From positions 1-6,898 of the forward strand of contig CABRZN010000101.1 in assembly GCA_902475445.1 (NCBI GenBank): a DNA stretch of 6,898 nucleotides, in the 5' to 3' direction. The stretch's first letter is position 1, and the number at the start of each line of letters is the position of its first letter. The notes under the pieces were generated by a model, which was given only the letters and a program-made list of their open reading frames with translations, searched no databases and had not been told where the DNA came from. Origin of the DNA: an uncultured Collinsella sp. (lineage in GTDB: Bacteria > Actinomycetota > Coriobacteriia > Coriobacteriales > Coriobacteriaceae). Position numbers and translations under genes: made by a program. Positions 1 to 4,918 of the stretch are shown here, piece after piece.

Positions 1-1
1 C

Positions 2-487
2 TCCGGTCAGCTGGTCGGCGATGACTCCCGCCATGCCACGACGTATAACCCGCCTTCGCGCTCGCAGGACAGCGTTGCGAGCGGTTATCGTCCTGGTGCC
101 TATGACACGCCGTCGAGCTACGCCGAGAACACCCGCGCCCGTGCCGCCGCTGCACCCGCGCCTGCACCGAGCGATGCCTCGGCCTATGCGAGCAATATCA
201 TCAACGCCACGCCGCAGCTGCCGGCCTATGTCCTGCGCCCCGAGAGCTATGACGACGTGGAGACCGTGGTGCGCCGCGTTCGCACCAAGCAGCCTGTCGC
301 ACTGATTTTTGTGGGCGTACGCACCGAAGTTGCTAAGCGCGTCTTGGACTTCTCTTACGGCTTTGCCTGCGGTCTGGGTGCCACGGTCAAGGAGGTGGGC
401 GACCGCGTGTTCATGGTGCTGCCCGCCGGCTGCGAGGTCAAAGATTCCGATCTCAAGAAGCTTCGTGCCGACGGCTACCTTAAGTAA
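2..487 (+). CDS. sepF: Cell division protein SepF, C-terminal part (5' end outside window)
   Basis: SepF is a cytoplasmic protein that binds the FtsZ C-terminal tail and tethers the Z-ring to the membrane. The visible 161 residues begin inside the protein, so the N-terminal amphipathic membrane-binding helix is outside the window. Residues 1 to about 75 are a Gly/Ser/Tyr/Pro/Ala-rich linker, as expected between that helix and the globular domain. Residues about 77-155 are the SepF domain: VLRPESYDD, then TKQPVALIFVGV, then RVLDFSYGFACGLGATVKEV and VFMVLPAG, matching the family pattern of a hydrophobic strand, an (I/L)DF-x-x-G helix and a closing F-x-x-x-P strand. The TAA stop lies 21 nt before the yggT start codon and in the same frame, so the two genes are almost certainly co-transcribed, with divIVA next. 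The order sepF-yggT-divIVA is the classical arrangement downstream of ftsZ in Gram-positive bacteria. Confidence 0.92.
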   Translation, partial: SGQLVGDDSRHATTYNPPSRSQDSVASGYRPGAYDTPSSYAENTRARAAAAPAPAPSDASAYASNIINATPQLPAYVLRPESYDDVETVVRRVRTKQPVALIFVGVRTEVAKRVLDFSYGFACGLGATVKEVGDRVFMVLPAGCEVKDSDLKKLRADGYLK

Positions 488-496
488 AGACAAGAC

Positions 497-511
497 GAGG
501 AGATTCCCATC
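497..511 (+). promoter_or_regulatory. Ribosome binding site that places the yggT start at an ATC codon
   Basis: GAGGAG (497-502) is followed by ATTCCC and then ATC at 509, a six-base spacing that is ideal for initiation. In the yggT frame there is no ATG, GTG or TTG between the sepF stop (485-487) and the ATG at 587. The nearest alternative codon, ATT at 503, is directly adjacent to the Shine-Dalgarno and too close. The site therefore points to ATC at 509. Confidence 0.6.
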
Positions 512-790
512 AACATCTACACTATCGTCCAGCTGGTCAACACGCTGTTCAACTTCTATTCCACGCTCATTGTCGTCTACTGCTTTATGACGTGGATTCC
601 CATGAAGCAGGGTGGTTTGCTTCAGGATATTGCTGCGGTGCTCGATAGCGTGTGCGGTCCGTGGCTCAACCTGTTCCGTCGTTTCATCCCGCCGATGGGC
701 GGTATCGATTTTTCGCCGGTCGTTGCGATTATTGCGTTGCAGTTGGTGCAGAGGCTGGTTCTGCAGCTTCTTATAGGTATACTCGTATAG
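509..790 (+). CDS. yggT: YggT family membrane protein, probable ATC start
   Basis: This is a small integral membrane protein of the YggT family (93 aa from ATC 509). Members of this family are found beside sepF and divIVA in Gram-positive bacteria; their molecular role is not firmly known, though links to cell division and osmotic tolerance have been proposed. Two hydrophobic segments are visible: residues about 3-26 (IYTIVQLVNTLFNFYSTLIV) and about 68-92 near the C-terminus. The family signature lies between them as WLNLFRRFIPPMGGIDFSPV, followed by the second helix. If translation began at ATG 587, the first helix, which is standard in the family, would be lost, so I prefer the ATC start with its well-placed GAGGAG. 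The sepF stop is in the same frame, so readthrough would give a SepF-YggT fusion. divIVA follows after 61 nt. Confidence 0.85.
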   Translation: MNIYTIVQLVNTLFNFYSTLIVVYCFMTWIPMKQGGLLQDIAAVLDSVCGPWLNLFRRFIPPMGGIDFSPVVAIIALQLVQRLVLQLLIGILV

Positions 791-851
791 AACTGACTTA
801 GTAACTTACGTCGGGCGTGTAGCGCCGAGGCGATGAAAAAGGAGACTTGTT

Positions 852-1526
852 ATGGCTATTACCCCTGCAGACATCCAGGCTCAGACTTTCTCTGAGGCCA
901 AGCGTGGCTACGATCCCGCCGAGGTCGACGTCTTCTTGGAGACGCTGTCCTCCGAGGTTGACGCTATGCTCGCTAAGATCGTCGACCTTAAGGGTCGCCT
1001 GACTGCTACCGAGCAGCAGCTTGCCGATGCGCAGGCTCAGCTTGCCCAGGCTCAGGATGCCACCGCCCAAGCCGTTCCTGCCGCCCCCGTGGCTGCTCCC
1101 GCCCCTGACTTCTCCGCTCAGGAGCGCCAGATTTCCGCTGCCCTGATCGCTGCCCAGCAGACCGCTGAGACCATCGTCAACGATGCCAACGAGAACGCTG
1201 AGCGTATCCGCAACGAGGCTGACGCCAAGGCCCGCGAGGTTATCCGCCAGGCTCTGACCGAAAAGCAGGCCGAGCTCGAGGAAATCGATCGTCTCAAGGC
1301 TTCCCGCGAGGAGTTCAAGGCCGAGTACCTCAAGCTCATCCAGCACTTCATGGACGATGCCCAGAACTCCTTCCCGGCCGACCTCATGGCCTCCACGCCG
1401 GTCGGTTCTGCCGCTTCTCCTGCGGTGACTGTTCCCGCCGAGCCGCTGCCCGTCGCTGACCCGGTTGTCCCCGTGGCCGATCCCTTCGCCCCGATCGACA
1501 ACTTTGCCGCCGACGACCTGGACTAG
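852..1526 (+). CDS. divIVA: DivIVA domain-containing protein
   Basis: DivIVA-type scaffold protein of 224 aa, a coiled-coil protein that binds negatively curved membrane at septa and poles and recruits division or wall-growth proteins. The N-terminal DivIVA domain (residues 1 to about 60) has the diagnostic start ITPADIQAQTFSEAKRGYDP followed by AEVDVFLETL; the F-x-x-x-x-x-GYD-x-x-EVD-x-FL pattern is typical. A first coiled coil runs to about residue 70, followed by an Ala/Pro linker (about 75-88), a second long Glu/Lys/Ala coiled coil (about 90-165), and a Pro/Val/Ala-rich tail ending in acidic residues. The start is supported by AAGGAG (839-844) seven bases upstream of ATG. It lies 61 nt after yggT; a TATACT hexamer at 778-783, inside the end of yggT, might be the -10 box of an internal promoter, but I see no good -35. 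The gene is followed directly by an intrinsic terminator, which ends the division cluster. Confidence 0.93.
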   Translation: MAITPADIQAQTFSEAKRGYDPAEVDVFLETLSSEVDAMLAKIVDLKGRLTATEQQLADAQAQLAQAQDATAQAVPAAPVAAPAPDFSAQERQISAALIAAQQTAETIVNDANENAERIRNEADAKAREVIRQALTEKQAELEEIDRLKASREEFKAEYLKLIQHFMDDAQNSFPADLMASTPVGSAASPAVTVPAEPLPVADPVVPVADPFAPIDNFAADDLD

Positions 1527-1552
1527 CATCAGAGCTACAATCTAGTGTCCTT

Positions 1553-1584
1553 AAGAGGAGCTCGCACCTGCGGGCTCCTTTTTT
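1553..1584 (+). terminator. Intrinsic terminator of the sepF-yggT-divIVA unit
   Basis: AGGAGC (1556-1561) pairs with GCTCCT (1574-1579), and the inner CGCA (1563-1566) pairs with TGCG (1569-1572). One T-G wobble lies between them, giving an almost continuous stem with a very short loop, followed by six T (1579-1584). It starts 26 nt after the divIVA stop. The stem can extend outward by pairing the preceding AA with the T run. Confidence 0.9.
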
Positions 1585-1604
1585 GTGGCTGTATACGGGT
1601 TGGG

Positions 1605-1648
1605 AAACAAAACGCCGAGCTCTGCATGCGATAGGACAGAACTCGGCG
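1605..1648 (-). terminator. Intrinsic terminator of the nitroreductase gene (minus strand)
   Basis: Arms 1613-1624 and 1637-1648 are a 12-bp inverted repeat with one mismatch (outer CGCCGAG/CTCGGCG, inner CTG/CAG) around a 12-base loop. Read on the minus strand, the stem is followed by TTTTGTTT (complement of 1605-1612). It lies about 43 nt after the nitroreductase stop codon and faces the divIVA terminator, so the two convergent units have separate terminators. Confidence 0.8.
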
Positions 1649-1691
1649 AAGGGCGCGTGGTAAAAGGTAGATTTTAAGGTATGTCTAAAAA

Positions 1692-2222
1692 CTACTTGAG
1701 GAGGAAGTTGGAGAGGGGAATAGTGCGGGCCTCGCGATGCTCGGGATCGGCGATGTGGTCGGCGGGATAGCCACAGACGAGCATGTGATAGGGATAGACG
1801 CCCTTGGGCAGATTGAACTGCTCCTCTGCCACCTCAGGCTTAAAATGGCATACCCAGCACGTTCCCAGGCCCTGCTCGGTGGCCTCCATCATCATCTGAT
1901 CACACACGATGGACGTATCGATTTCACTGGAATTCATCTGGTCATACGGGCGCACCCAAGCATCATCGGTAACGCTGCAAATAAGGAAGACAAGCGGAGC
2001 GCCAAAGATAGACCCATCACGAGCAAACCGAGGCTGACAAGCAGCAGCCTTCTCCAACAGCTCAGGCGTATCCAGCACCATCACACGAGAAGGATGATTA
2101 TTACAAGCAGAAGGAGCAATACGCCCAGCCTCAACAATGGCATCCACAACAGTTTGCTCAACAGAACGATTCTCAAATTCGCGACAAGAATACCGAGACC
2201 GAGCCAGATCCAAATAAGACAT
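1692..2222 (-). CDS. Nitroreductase family protein (FMN-dependent oxidoreductase)
   Basis: Protein of 176 aa, a normal length for a compact nitroreductase. Members bind FMN as dimers and use NAD(P)H to reduce nitro compounds, quinones or other acceptors; the actual substrate cannot be read from sequence. Visible family features are the N-terminal FMN-phosphate motif R8-S-R-Y-S-C-R14-x-F16, the helix and loop IAPSACNNHPSR (35-46), a GAPLVFLIC strand (74-82), the glycine-rich EQGLGTCWV (116-124), and the closing VCGYPAD strand (149-155). Cysteine content is high (13, 40, 62, 82, 107, 122, 125, 150). The start at 2222 is chosen because GGAGGG lies five bases upstream and family similarity begins there; the frame is open to 2288, but that extension is only a hydrophobic Leu/Phe/Trp stretch. 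Odd feature: the first 75 or so codons are dominated by T-ending codons (all seven Ser codons up to residue 71 are TCT), whereas the C-terminal part uses C-ending codons like its neighbours. Confidence 0.9.
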   Translation of the reverse strand: MSYLDLARSRYSCREFENRSVEQTVVDAIVEAGRIAPSACNNHPSRVMVLDTPELLEKAAACQPRFARDGSIFGAPLVFLICSVTDDAWVRPYDQMNSSEIDTSIVCDQMMMEATEQGLGTCWVCHFKPEVAEEQFNLPKGVYPYHMLVCGYPADHIADPEHREARTIPLSNFLLK

Positions 2223-2255
2223 ACAAGCCCTCCAACAATTAAAAATCAAACAAAC

Positions 2256-2380
2256 CCAAAGTAACCCAAACAGTACCCAAAACAGCAATCAGCCAAACGC
2301 TCATCAAGGGCCAAAGTGTCCGAACGGATACCAAAGGTCCCTTCAGCCAAACCCCCGTCGCGCTAAATCTATCAGCCAAA
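2256..2380 (-). repeat. Array of eight TTTGG motifs upstream of the nitroreductase
   Basis: CCAAA (TTTGG on the minus strand) occurs at 2256, 2266, 2277, 2293, 2311, 2331, 2347 and 2376, all in one orientation. The three nearest the gene have the longer form CCCAAA and are 10 and 11 bp apart, close to one helical turn. Three others have the longer form TCAGCCAAA (2289-2297, 2343-2351, 2372-2380). The array ends about 34 bp before the nitroreductase start. It could be a multi-site regulator-binding region, or a by-product of the strong G+T bias of this strand. No protein is known to me that would bind it. Confidence 0.5.
2316..2331. promoter_or_regulatory. 16-bp imperfect dyad, possible operator
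   Basis: GTGTCCGAACGGATAC is a dyad with arms GTGTCCG and CGGATAC around AA, having a single mismatch. It is flanked on both sides by CCAAA, the motif repeated through this region. It lies about 95 bp upstream of the nitroreductase start, a plausible place for a regulator site. The regulator is unknown and no promoter could be assigned with confidence nearby. Confidence 0.3.
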
Positions 2381-2405
2381 GTTCCCAATGGTGGTGCATA
2401 AGGGA

Positions 2406-2484
2406 GCGGGCCCGGCCACTAATAACCTTTTGAACGACTCTGCTTGCAGCCGGAGTGAAAAAGGTTATTAGTGGCCGGGCCCGC
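2406..2484. repeat. Perfect 26-bp inverted repeat (long hairpin) between DUF47 gene and nitroreductase
   Basis: Positions 2406-2431 are the exact reverse complement of 2459-2484, with a 27-base spacer (2432-2458). Each outer end is GC-rich (GCGGGCCCGGCC) and each inner end AT-rich (ACTAATAACCTTTT). Part of the spacer can pair further (ACTC with GAGT). It starts 24 nt after the DUF47 stop on the minus strand. No T-tract follows the stem on either strand, as the A/T runs face the loop, so this is not a standard intrinsic terminator. It could be a REP-like or MITE-like element, an RNA-processing or 3'-stabilising hairpin, or an atypical terminator of the pit operon. I see no target-site duplication. 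Confidence 0.85.
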
Positions 2485-2508
2485 GACCGGTGGGACACGT
2501 ACTCCCAA

Positions 2509-3132
2509 TTAACTGTTCTTCATGACAATCGAATCCACGACATCGGCCACATTCTCGCAGCAGTCGGCGCAGTACTCCAGGAAGGCATACACGTCACGCC
2601 AAGCGATGACCTCGAGCGGGTCCTTGCCGTTAACGTGCAGGTTACGCATGGCGTTGATATAGAGCTCGTCGGCCTCGGACTCGATGGTGTTGATCTGGAT
2701 GACGAGCTCGCGCAGCGTCTTGGACTTGCGGTAGTTAGGCAGCTCGACCATCAGGTCCTTCATGGCGCGGCAGGCGTCGGTCACCTTGTGGGCGATGACG
2801 ATGGCGTCGGGATGGATGCTCTGGATGTTGGTGAAGTAGACGCGCTGCACGACGCCCTCGATACGGTCGAGCACGGTGTCGAGCGAGCAGCTCATCAGGT
2901 CCAGGTCCTCGCGCTCAAGCGGGGTGATAAAGGCCGTGAGCAGGGCGTCCTCAAGCTCATGGTGCTTCTTGTCGGCCGCATGCTCGATCGCATGCATCTT
3001 GTCGAGCATATCGTGAATCTTTGCGGAATCGAAGTTCTCGAAAATCTTGGTAAGCAGCTCGGCGGCCTGGACGGCGAGGTCGGCGCAGGCGACGTAGTTG
3101 TCAAAGTAGAACGAATCGGGTTTCTTTGCCAT
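2509..3132 (-). CDS. DUF47 family / PhoU-like Pit accessory protein
   Basis: Cytoplasmic, all-helical protein of 207 aa, the usual length for DUF47 (TIGR00153), a relative of PhoU. Such proteins are regularly encoded beside PiT phosphate transporters and are thought to regulate or couple transport. The signature is clear: MHAIEHAADKKHHEL (46-60), then FITPLEREDLDLMSCSLDTV (68-87), with a second acidic helix INTIESEADELY (147-158) and a third near 190-200 (ENVADVVD). The repeated E-x-x-x-D spacing resembles the metal-binding E/D motifs of PhoU. The start is supported by AAAGGA seven bases upstream of ATG. It lies 67 nt downstream of pit on the same strand, so it is probably co-transcribed. The next gene, the nitroreductase, is separated by 286 bp and a large hairpin and is unlikely to belong to the same unit. 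Confidence 0.9.
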   Translation of the reverse strand: MAKKPDSFYFDNYVACADLAVQAAELLTKIFENFDSAKIHDMLDKMHAIEHAADKKHHELEDALLTAFITPLEREDLDLMSCSLDTVLDRIEGVVQRVYFTNIQSIHPDAIVIAHKVTDACRAMKDLMVELPNYRKSKTLRELVIQINTIESEADELYINAMRNLHVNGKDPLEVIAWRDVYAFLEYCADCCENVADVVDSIVMKNS

Positions 3133-3199
3133 GAGTGGGTCCTTTCGAGGCGAAGACGGGTGGGCGAGGTGTTACGGTCCGGATGGACGTTCGGTTTGA

Positions 3200-4249
3200 C
3201 TAGATGAACATCATGAACAGCTTGGCCATGACAAAGCTGATGAGTCCGCAGGCGGGGAAGGTGAAGAACCAGGTGAACATCATGTCCTTGACGACGCCGA
3301 AATTGATGGCCGAGAGGCGTTTGACGGCACCGACGCCCATGATGGCGCAGGTCTTGATGTGCGTGGAGGACACGGGGATGCCGGTAAGGGTGGCAAGCAG
3401 CAGGTTCGCGGCGCCCGCCAGGTCGGCGGAGAAGCCCTGGTACTTTTCGAGCTTGACCATGCTCTGGCCAACGGACTTGATGATGCGCTCGCCGCCCACG
3501 CTGGTGCCGATGCCCATGGTGGCCGAGCATAGCAGCATAATCCAGATGGGGATGCCGGCATCGCCGACGCTCGTCTGGCCGCTGGCAAAGGCCACGCCTA
3601 AAAAGAGCACGCCGATGAACTTCTGTCCATCCTGCGCGCCGTGCATAAAGCTCATGGCGGCGGCGCTCGCGATCTGAGCGTATTTAAAGAAGACATTGGC
3701 ACGTCGCCTGTTGGCGGCGGCGAAAAGAATCGAGACGAGCTTGCACAGGACCCAGCCCATGACAAAGCCCAGACCGATGGAGAGCGCCAGGCCGTAGATG
3801 ACCTTCATCCACTCGTGGACGTTGACGCTGCTCGCACCGCCGAGGGCGATGGCGGCACCGGTCAGGCCGGCGATAAGGCTGTGGCTTTGCGAGGTGGGGA
3901 TGCCAAAACGCGACGCTGTGGCGCCGTAGACGACGATGGAGAACAGCGCCGCGCACAGACAGGCGAGCGCCATGGTGCTGTTTCCGCCAAAGTCGACAAT
4001 ATGGGAGATGGTGTTGGCGACGCTCGCGTTAAAGTGCGTCATGATGAGCACGCCAAGGAAGTTGAATGCGGCACTCATGAGAATAGCGGCGCGGGCGGGC
4101 ATGCAACGCGTAGTGACGCAGGTCGCGATGGCGTTGGGTGCGTCGGTCCATCCATTGACGAAGATGGCGCCGAGCGCGAGGATCACGGTGACGGCAAGGA
4201 CTGGGTTCGACACAAGTTGGCCGAGGAAGGTTGAGAACGTTACGTCCAT
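3200..4249 (-). CDS. pit: Inorganic phosphate transporter, PiT family
   Basis: Integral membrane transporter of 349 aa, PiT/PHO4 family, which imports inorganic phosphate, usually as a metal-phosphate complex, by cation symport. The family's internal duplication is visible. Repeat 1 has NGWTDAPNAIATC (32-44) and, further on, FGIPTSQSHS (115-124). Repeat 2 has HGAQDGQKFIG and TGIPVSSTHIKT (about 289-300). The two P-x-S-x-(S/T)-H motifs and the Asp in each G-x-x-D motif are the substrate-binding signatures; in place of the common GANDV the protein has GWTDA and GAQDG. About ten hydrophobic segments alternate through the chain. ATG 4249 sits at the expected position before the first helix, but its own Shine-Dalgarno is weak (GAGAAAG); a much stronger one lies about 50 bases further upstream before a three-codon ORF. 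The DUF47 partner follows. Confidence 0.93.
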   Translation of the reverse strand: MDVTFSTFLGQLVSNPVLAVTVILALGAIFVNGWTDAPNAIATCVTTRCMPARAAILMSAAFNFLGVLIMTHFNASVANTISHIVDFGGNSTMALACLCAALFSIVVYGATASRFGIPTSQSHSLIAGLTGAAIALGGASSVNVHEWMKVIYGLALSIGLGFVMGWVLCKLVSILFAAANRRRANVFFKYAQIASAAAMSFMHGAQDGQKFIGVLFLGVAFASGQTSVGDAGIPIWIMLLCSATMGIGTSVGGERIIKSVGQSMVKLEKYQGFSADLAGAANLLLATLTGIPVSSTHIKTCAIMGVGAVKRLSAINFGVVKDMMFTWFFTFPACGLISFVMAKLFMMFI

Positions 4250-4279
4250 ATATGGGCTTTCTCGAAGTTTGCAGGCACG

Positions 4280-4311
4280 TTACAGAAACATGATAAATCG
4301 TATCACCTCCT
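4280..4311 (-). promoter_or_regulatory. pit leader: perfect Shine-Dalgarno plus three-codon ORF and small hairpin
   Basis: On the minus strand AGGAGGTGAT (4311-4302) is a ten-base perfect complement of the 16S rRNA 3' end. It is followed by a 5-bp palindrome TGATA-CGATT-TATCA (4305-4291) and then ATG TTT CTG TAA (4291-4280). That TAA is in the same frame as pit, 30 nt upstream of its ATG. Either ribosomes initiate here on a three-codon leader, or the site is a ribosome-loading or structural control element for pit. Confidence 0.45.
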
Positions 4312-4380
4312 GCGGGTTTCTTTACCGAGTTCTGATGGGAGCAGTGAATTTTTTGGCACTAAAATTGAATATTATCCCTG

Positions 4381-4409
4381 TTGACCGCGGGTGTTCTTTT
4401 TGCTAACAC
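4381..4409 (+). promoter_or_regulatory. Weaker candidate promoter upstream of the hypothetical gene
   Basis: TTGACC (4381-4386) is a five of six match to the sigma-70-type -35 box and is 17 bp from TAACAC (4404-4409), a poor -10 box. If used, it would give a 5' leader of about 85 nt for the gene at 4500. The promoter at 4463-4492 is a better match. Confidence 0.25.
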
Positions 4410-4462
4410 GCCATGCGGACACATGCGATCGCTCCGACACCCCAAAACCACAGCCTGTTCGC

Positions 4463-4492
4463 TTTACAACATGCAAACATGCGTTCGATAAT
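4463..4492 (+). promoter_or_regulatory. Candidate promoter giving a leaderless transcript of the gene at 4500
   Basis: TTTACA (4463-4468) and GATAAT (4487-4492) each match five of six consensus bases, with an 18-bp spacer. Counting from the -10 box, transcription should start at 4499 or 4500, and 4500 is the A of the ATG. The AGGAGG at 4493-4498 is only one base from the ATG and would lie in promoter DNA rather than in the mRNA. Confidence 0.5.
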
Positions 4493-4499
4493 AGGAGGC

Positions 4500-4838
4500 A
4501 TGGAATATCGACAGACAGATGGCAAAACTCGGCGCGTGCACAAGCAGTATGTGGACGTCGTGGCTCGCATCCTCGCGGGCGGACAGGTCGTGCCGGTCAC
4601 CGTCTGCTGGGTCGACGGTCGTTGCTTTACGATTGACGAGATTGTCTCGACCACTGAGTTTGGCCTGACGGTTCACGGCATTCGTACGGCAACCTATAAG
4701 GTGCGTTTTGGCGGGCACGCGACCGAGTTGTATCTGGAGGACCAGACGCGCGAGCGGGCAGACGGCTCGCAGGCACACGTGATGCGTTGGTGGGTGTGGG
4801 CGTTCGACCGAACACTCGAGAGCGAGCGCCGCAGGTAA
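4500..4838 (+). CDS. Conserved-looking small hypothetical protein, probably leaderless
   Basis: Soluble protein of 112 aa with no signal peptide or membrane segment. The chain reads as mostly beta strand: HKQYVDVVARI (14-24), QVVPVTVCWVDGRCFTIDEI (29-48), a short middle section, then YKVRFGGHATELYLEDQ (about 64-80) and a C-terminal WWVWAF. The pattern of a strand, a turn, a strand with W-x-DGR-x-F-x-ID and a closing aromatic strand reminds me of small uncharacterised DUF6504-like proteins of Firmicutes and Actinobacteria, but this is recollection and not a firm assignment. The start at 4500 is preferred because the promoter predicts a transcript beginning there; in-frame ATGs at 4413 and 4479 have no ribosome binding site. 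BI-1 follows after 80 nt, probably with its own promoter. No function can be assigned. Confidence 0.75.
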   Translation: MEYRQTDGKTRRVHKQYVDVVARILAGGQVVPVTVCWVDGRCFTIDEIVSTTEFGLTVHGIRTATYKVRFGGHATELYLEDQTRERADGSQAHVMRWWVWAFDRTLESERRR

Positions 4839-4862
4839 GAACGCGTGGCGTTCGGGTACAAT
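4839..4862 (+). promoter_or_regulatory. Palindrome next to a possible -10 box upstream of the BI-1 gene
   Basis: GAACGC (4839-4844) and GCGTTC (4848-4853) form a perfect six-base palindrome around GTG, one base after the TAA of the preceding gene (4836-4838) and three bases before TACAAT (4857-4862), a five of six -10 match. No convincing -35 is present, since GTAAGA and its neighbours match poorly. The palindrome overlaps the spacer position of such a promoter and could be an operator. It lacks a T-tract, so it is not a terminator. Confidence 0.3.
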
Positions 4863-4918
4863 GGCAGGAAACTTGTCAGCTACGGCGCCGTCGCGGTGCT
4901 TTTTGAAAGGACGAAATT

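Noticed and set aside
587..790. yggT starting at ATG 587 (67 aa)
   Set aside because: No ribosome binding site precedes it and the first conserved transmembrane helix would be missing.
798..1529. Long minus-strand open frame opposite divIVA
   Set aside because: Gly/Leu-rich shadow of the GC-rich divIVA codons with no recognisable domain; the plus-strand protein is a clear DivIVA.
2223..2288. A 22-residue hydrophobic N-terminal extension of the nitroreductase (start at 2288), resembling a signal or membrane segment
   Set aside because: The Shine-Dalgarno GGAGGG is placed for ATG 2222, family similarity begins there, and the extension's Leu/Phe/Trp content is explained by the TTTGG-rich DNA.
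2223..2290. Possible G-quadruplex from the TTTGGG repeats on the minus strand
   Set aside because: Only three GGG tracts are close together; the fourth (GGAGGG) is about 25 bases away, so the usual four-tract pattern is not met.
2406..2484. The inverted repeat as a classical rho-independent terminator
   Set aside because: No T run follows the stem on either strand; the A/T runs lie on the loop side.
2455..3207. Long plus-strand open frame opposite the DUF47 gene
   Set aside because: Its His/Val/Asp/Leu-rich translation is the antisense shadow of a well-conserved DUF47 protein and it begins within the inverted repeat.
3641..4234. Plus-strand open frame opposite pit
   Set aside because: Low-complexity Asp/Gly/Glu/Arg translation, antisense to an unambiguous PiT transporter.
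4413..4499. Longer start for the small hypothetical protein (ATG 4413 or 4479)
   Set aside because: Neither has a ribosome binding site, and the better promoter initiates downstream of both.
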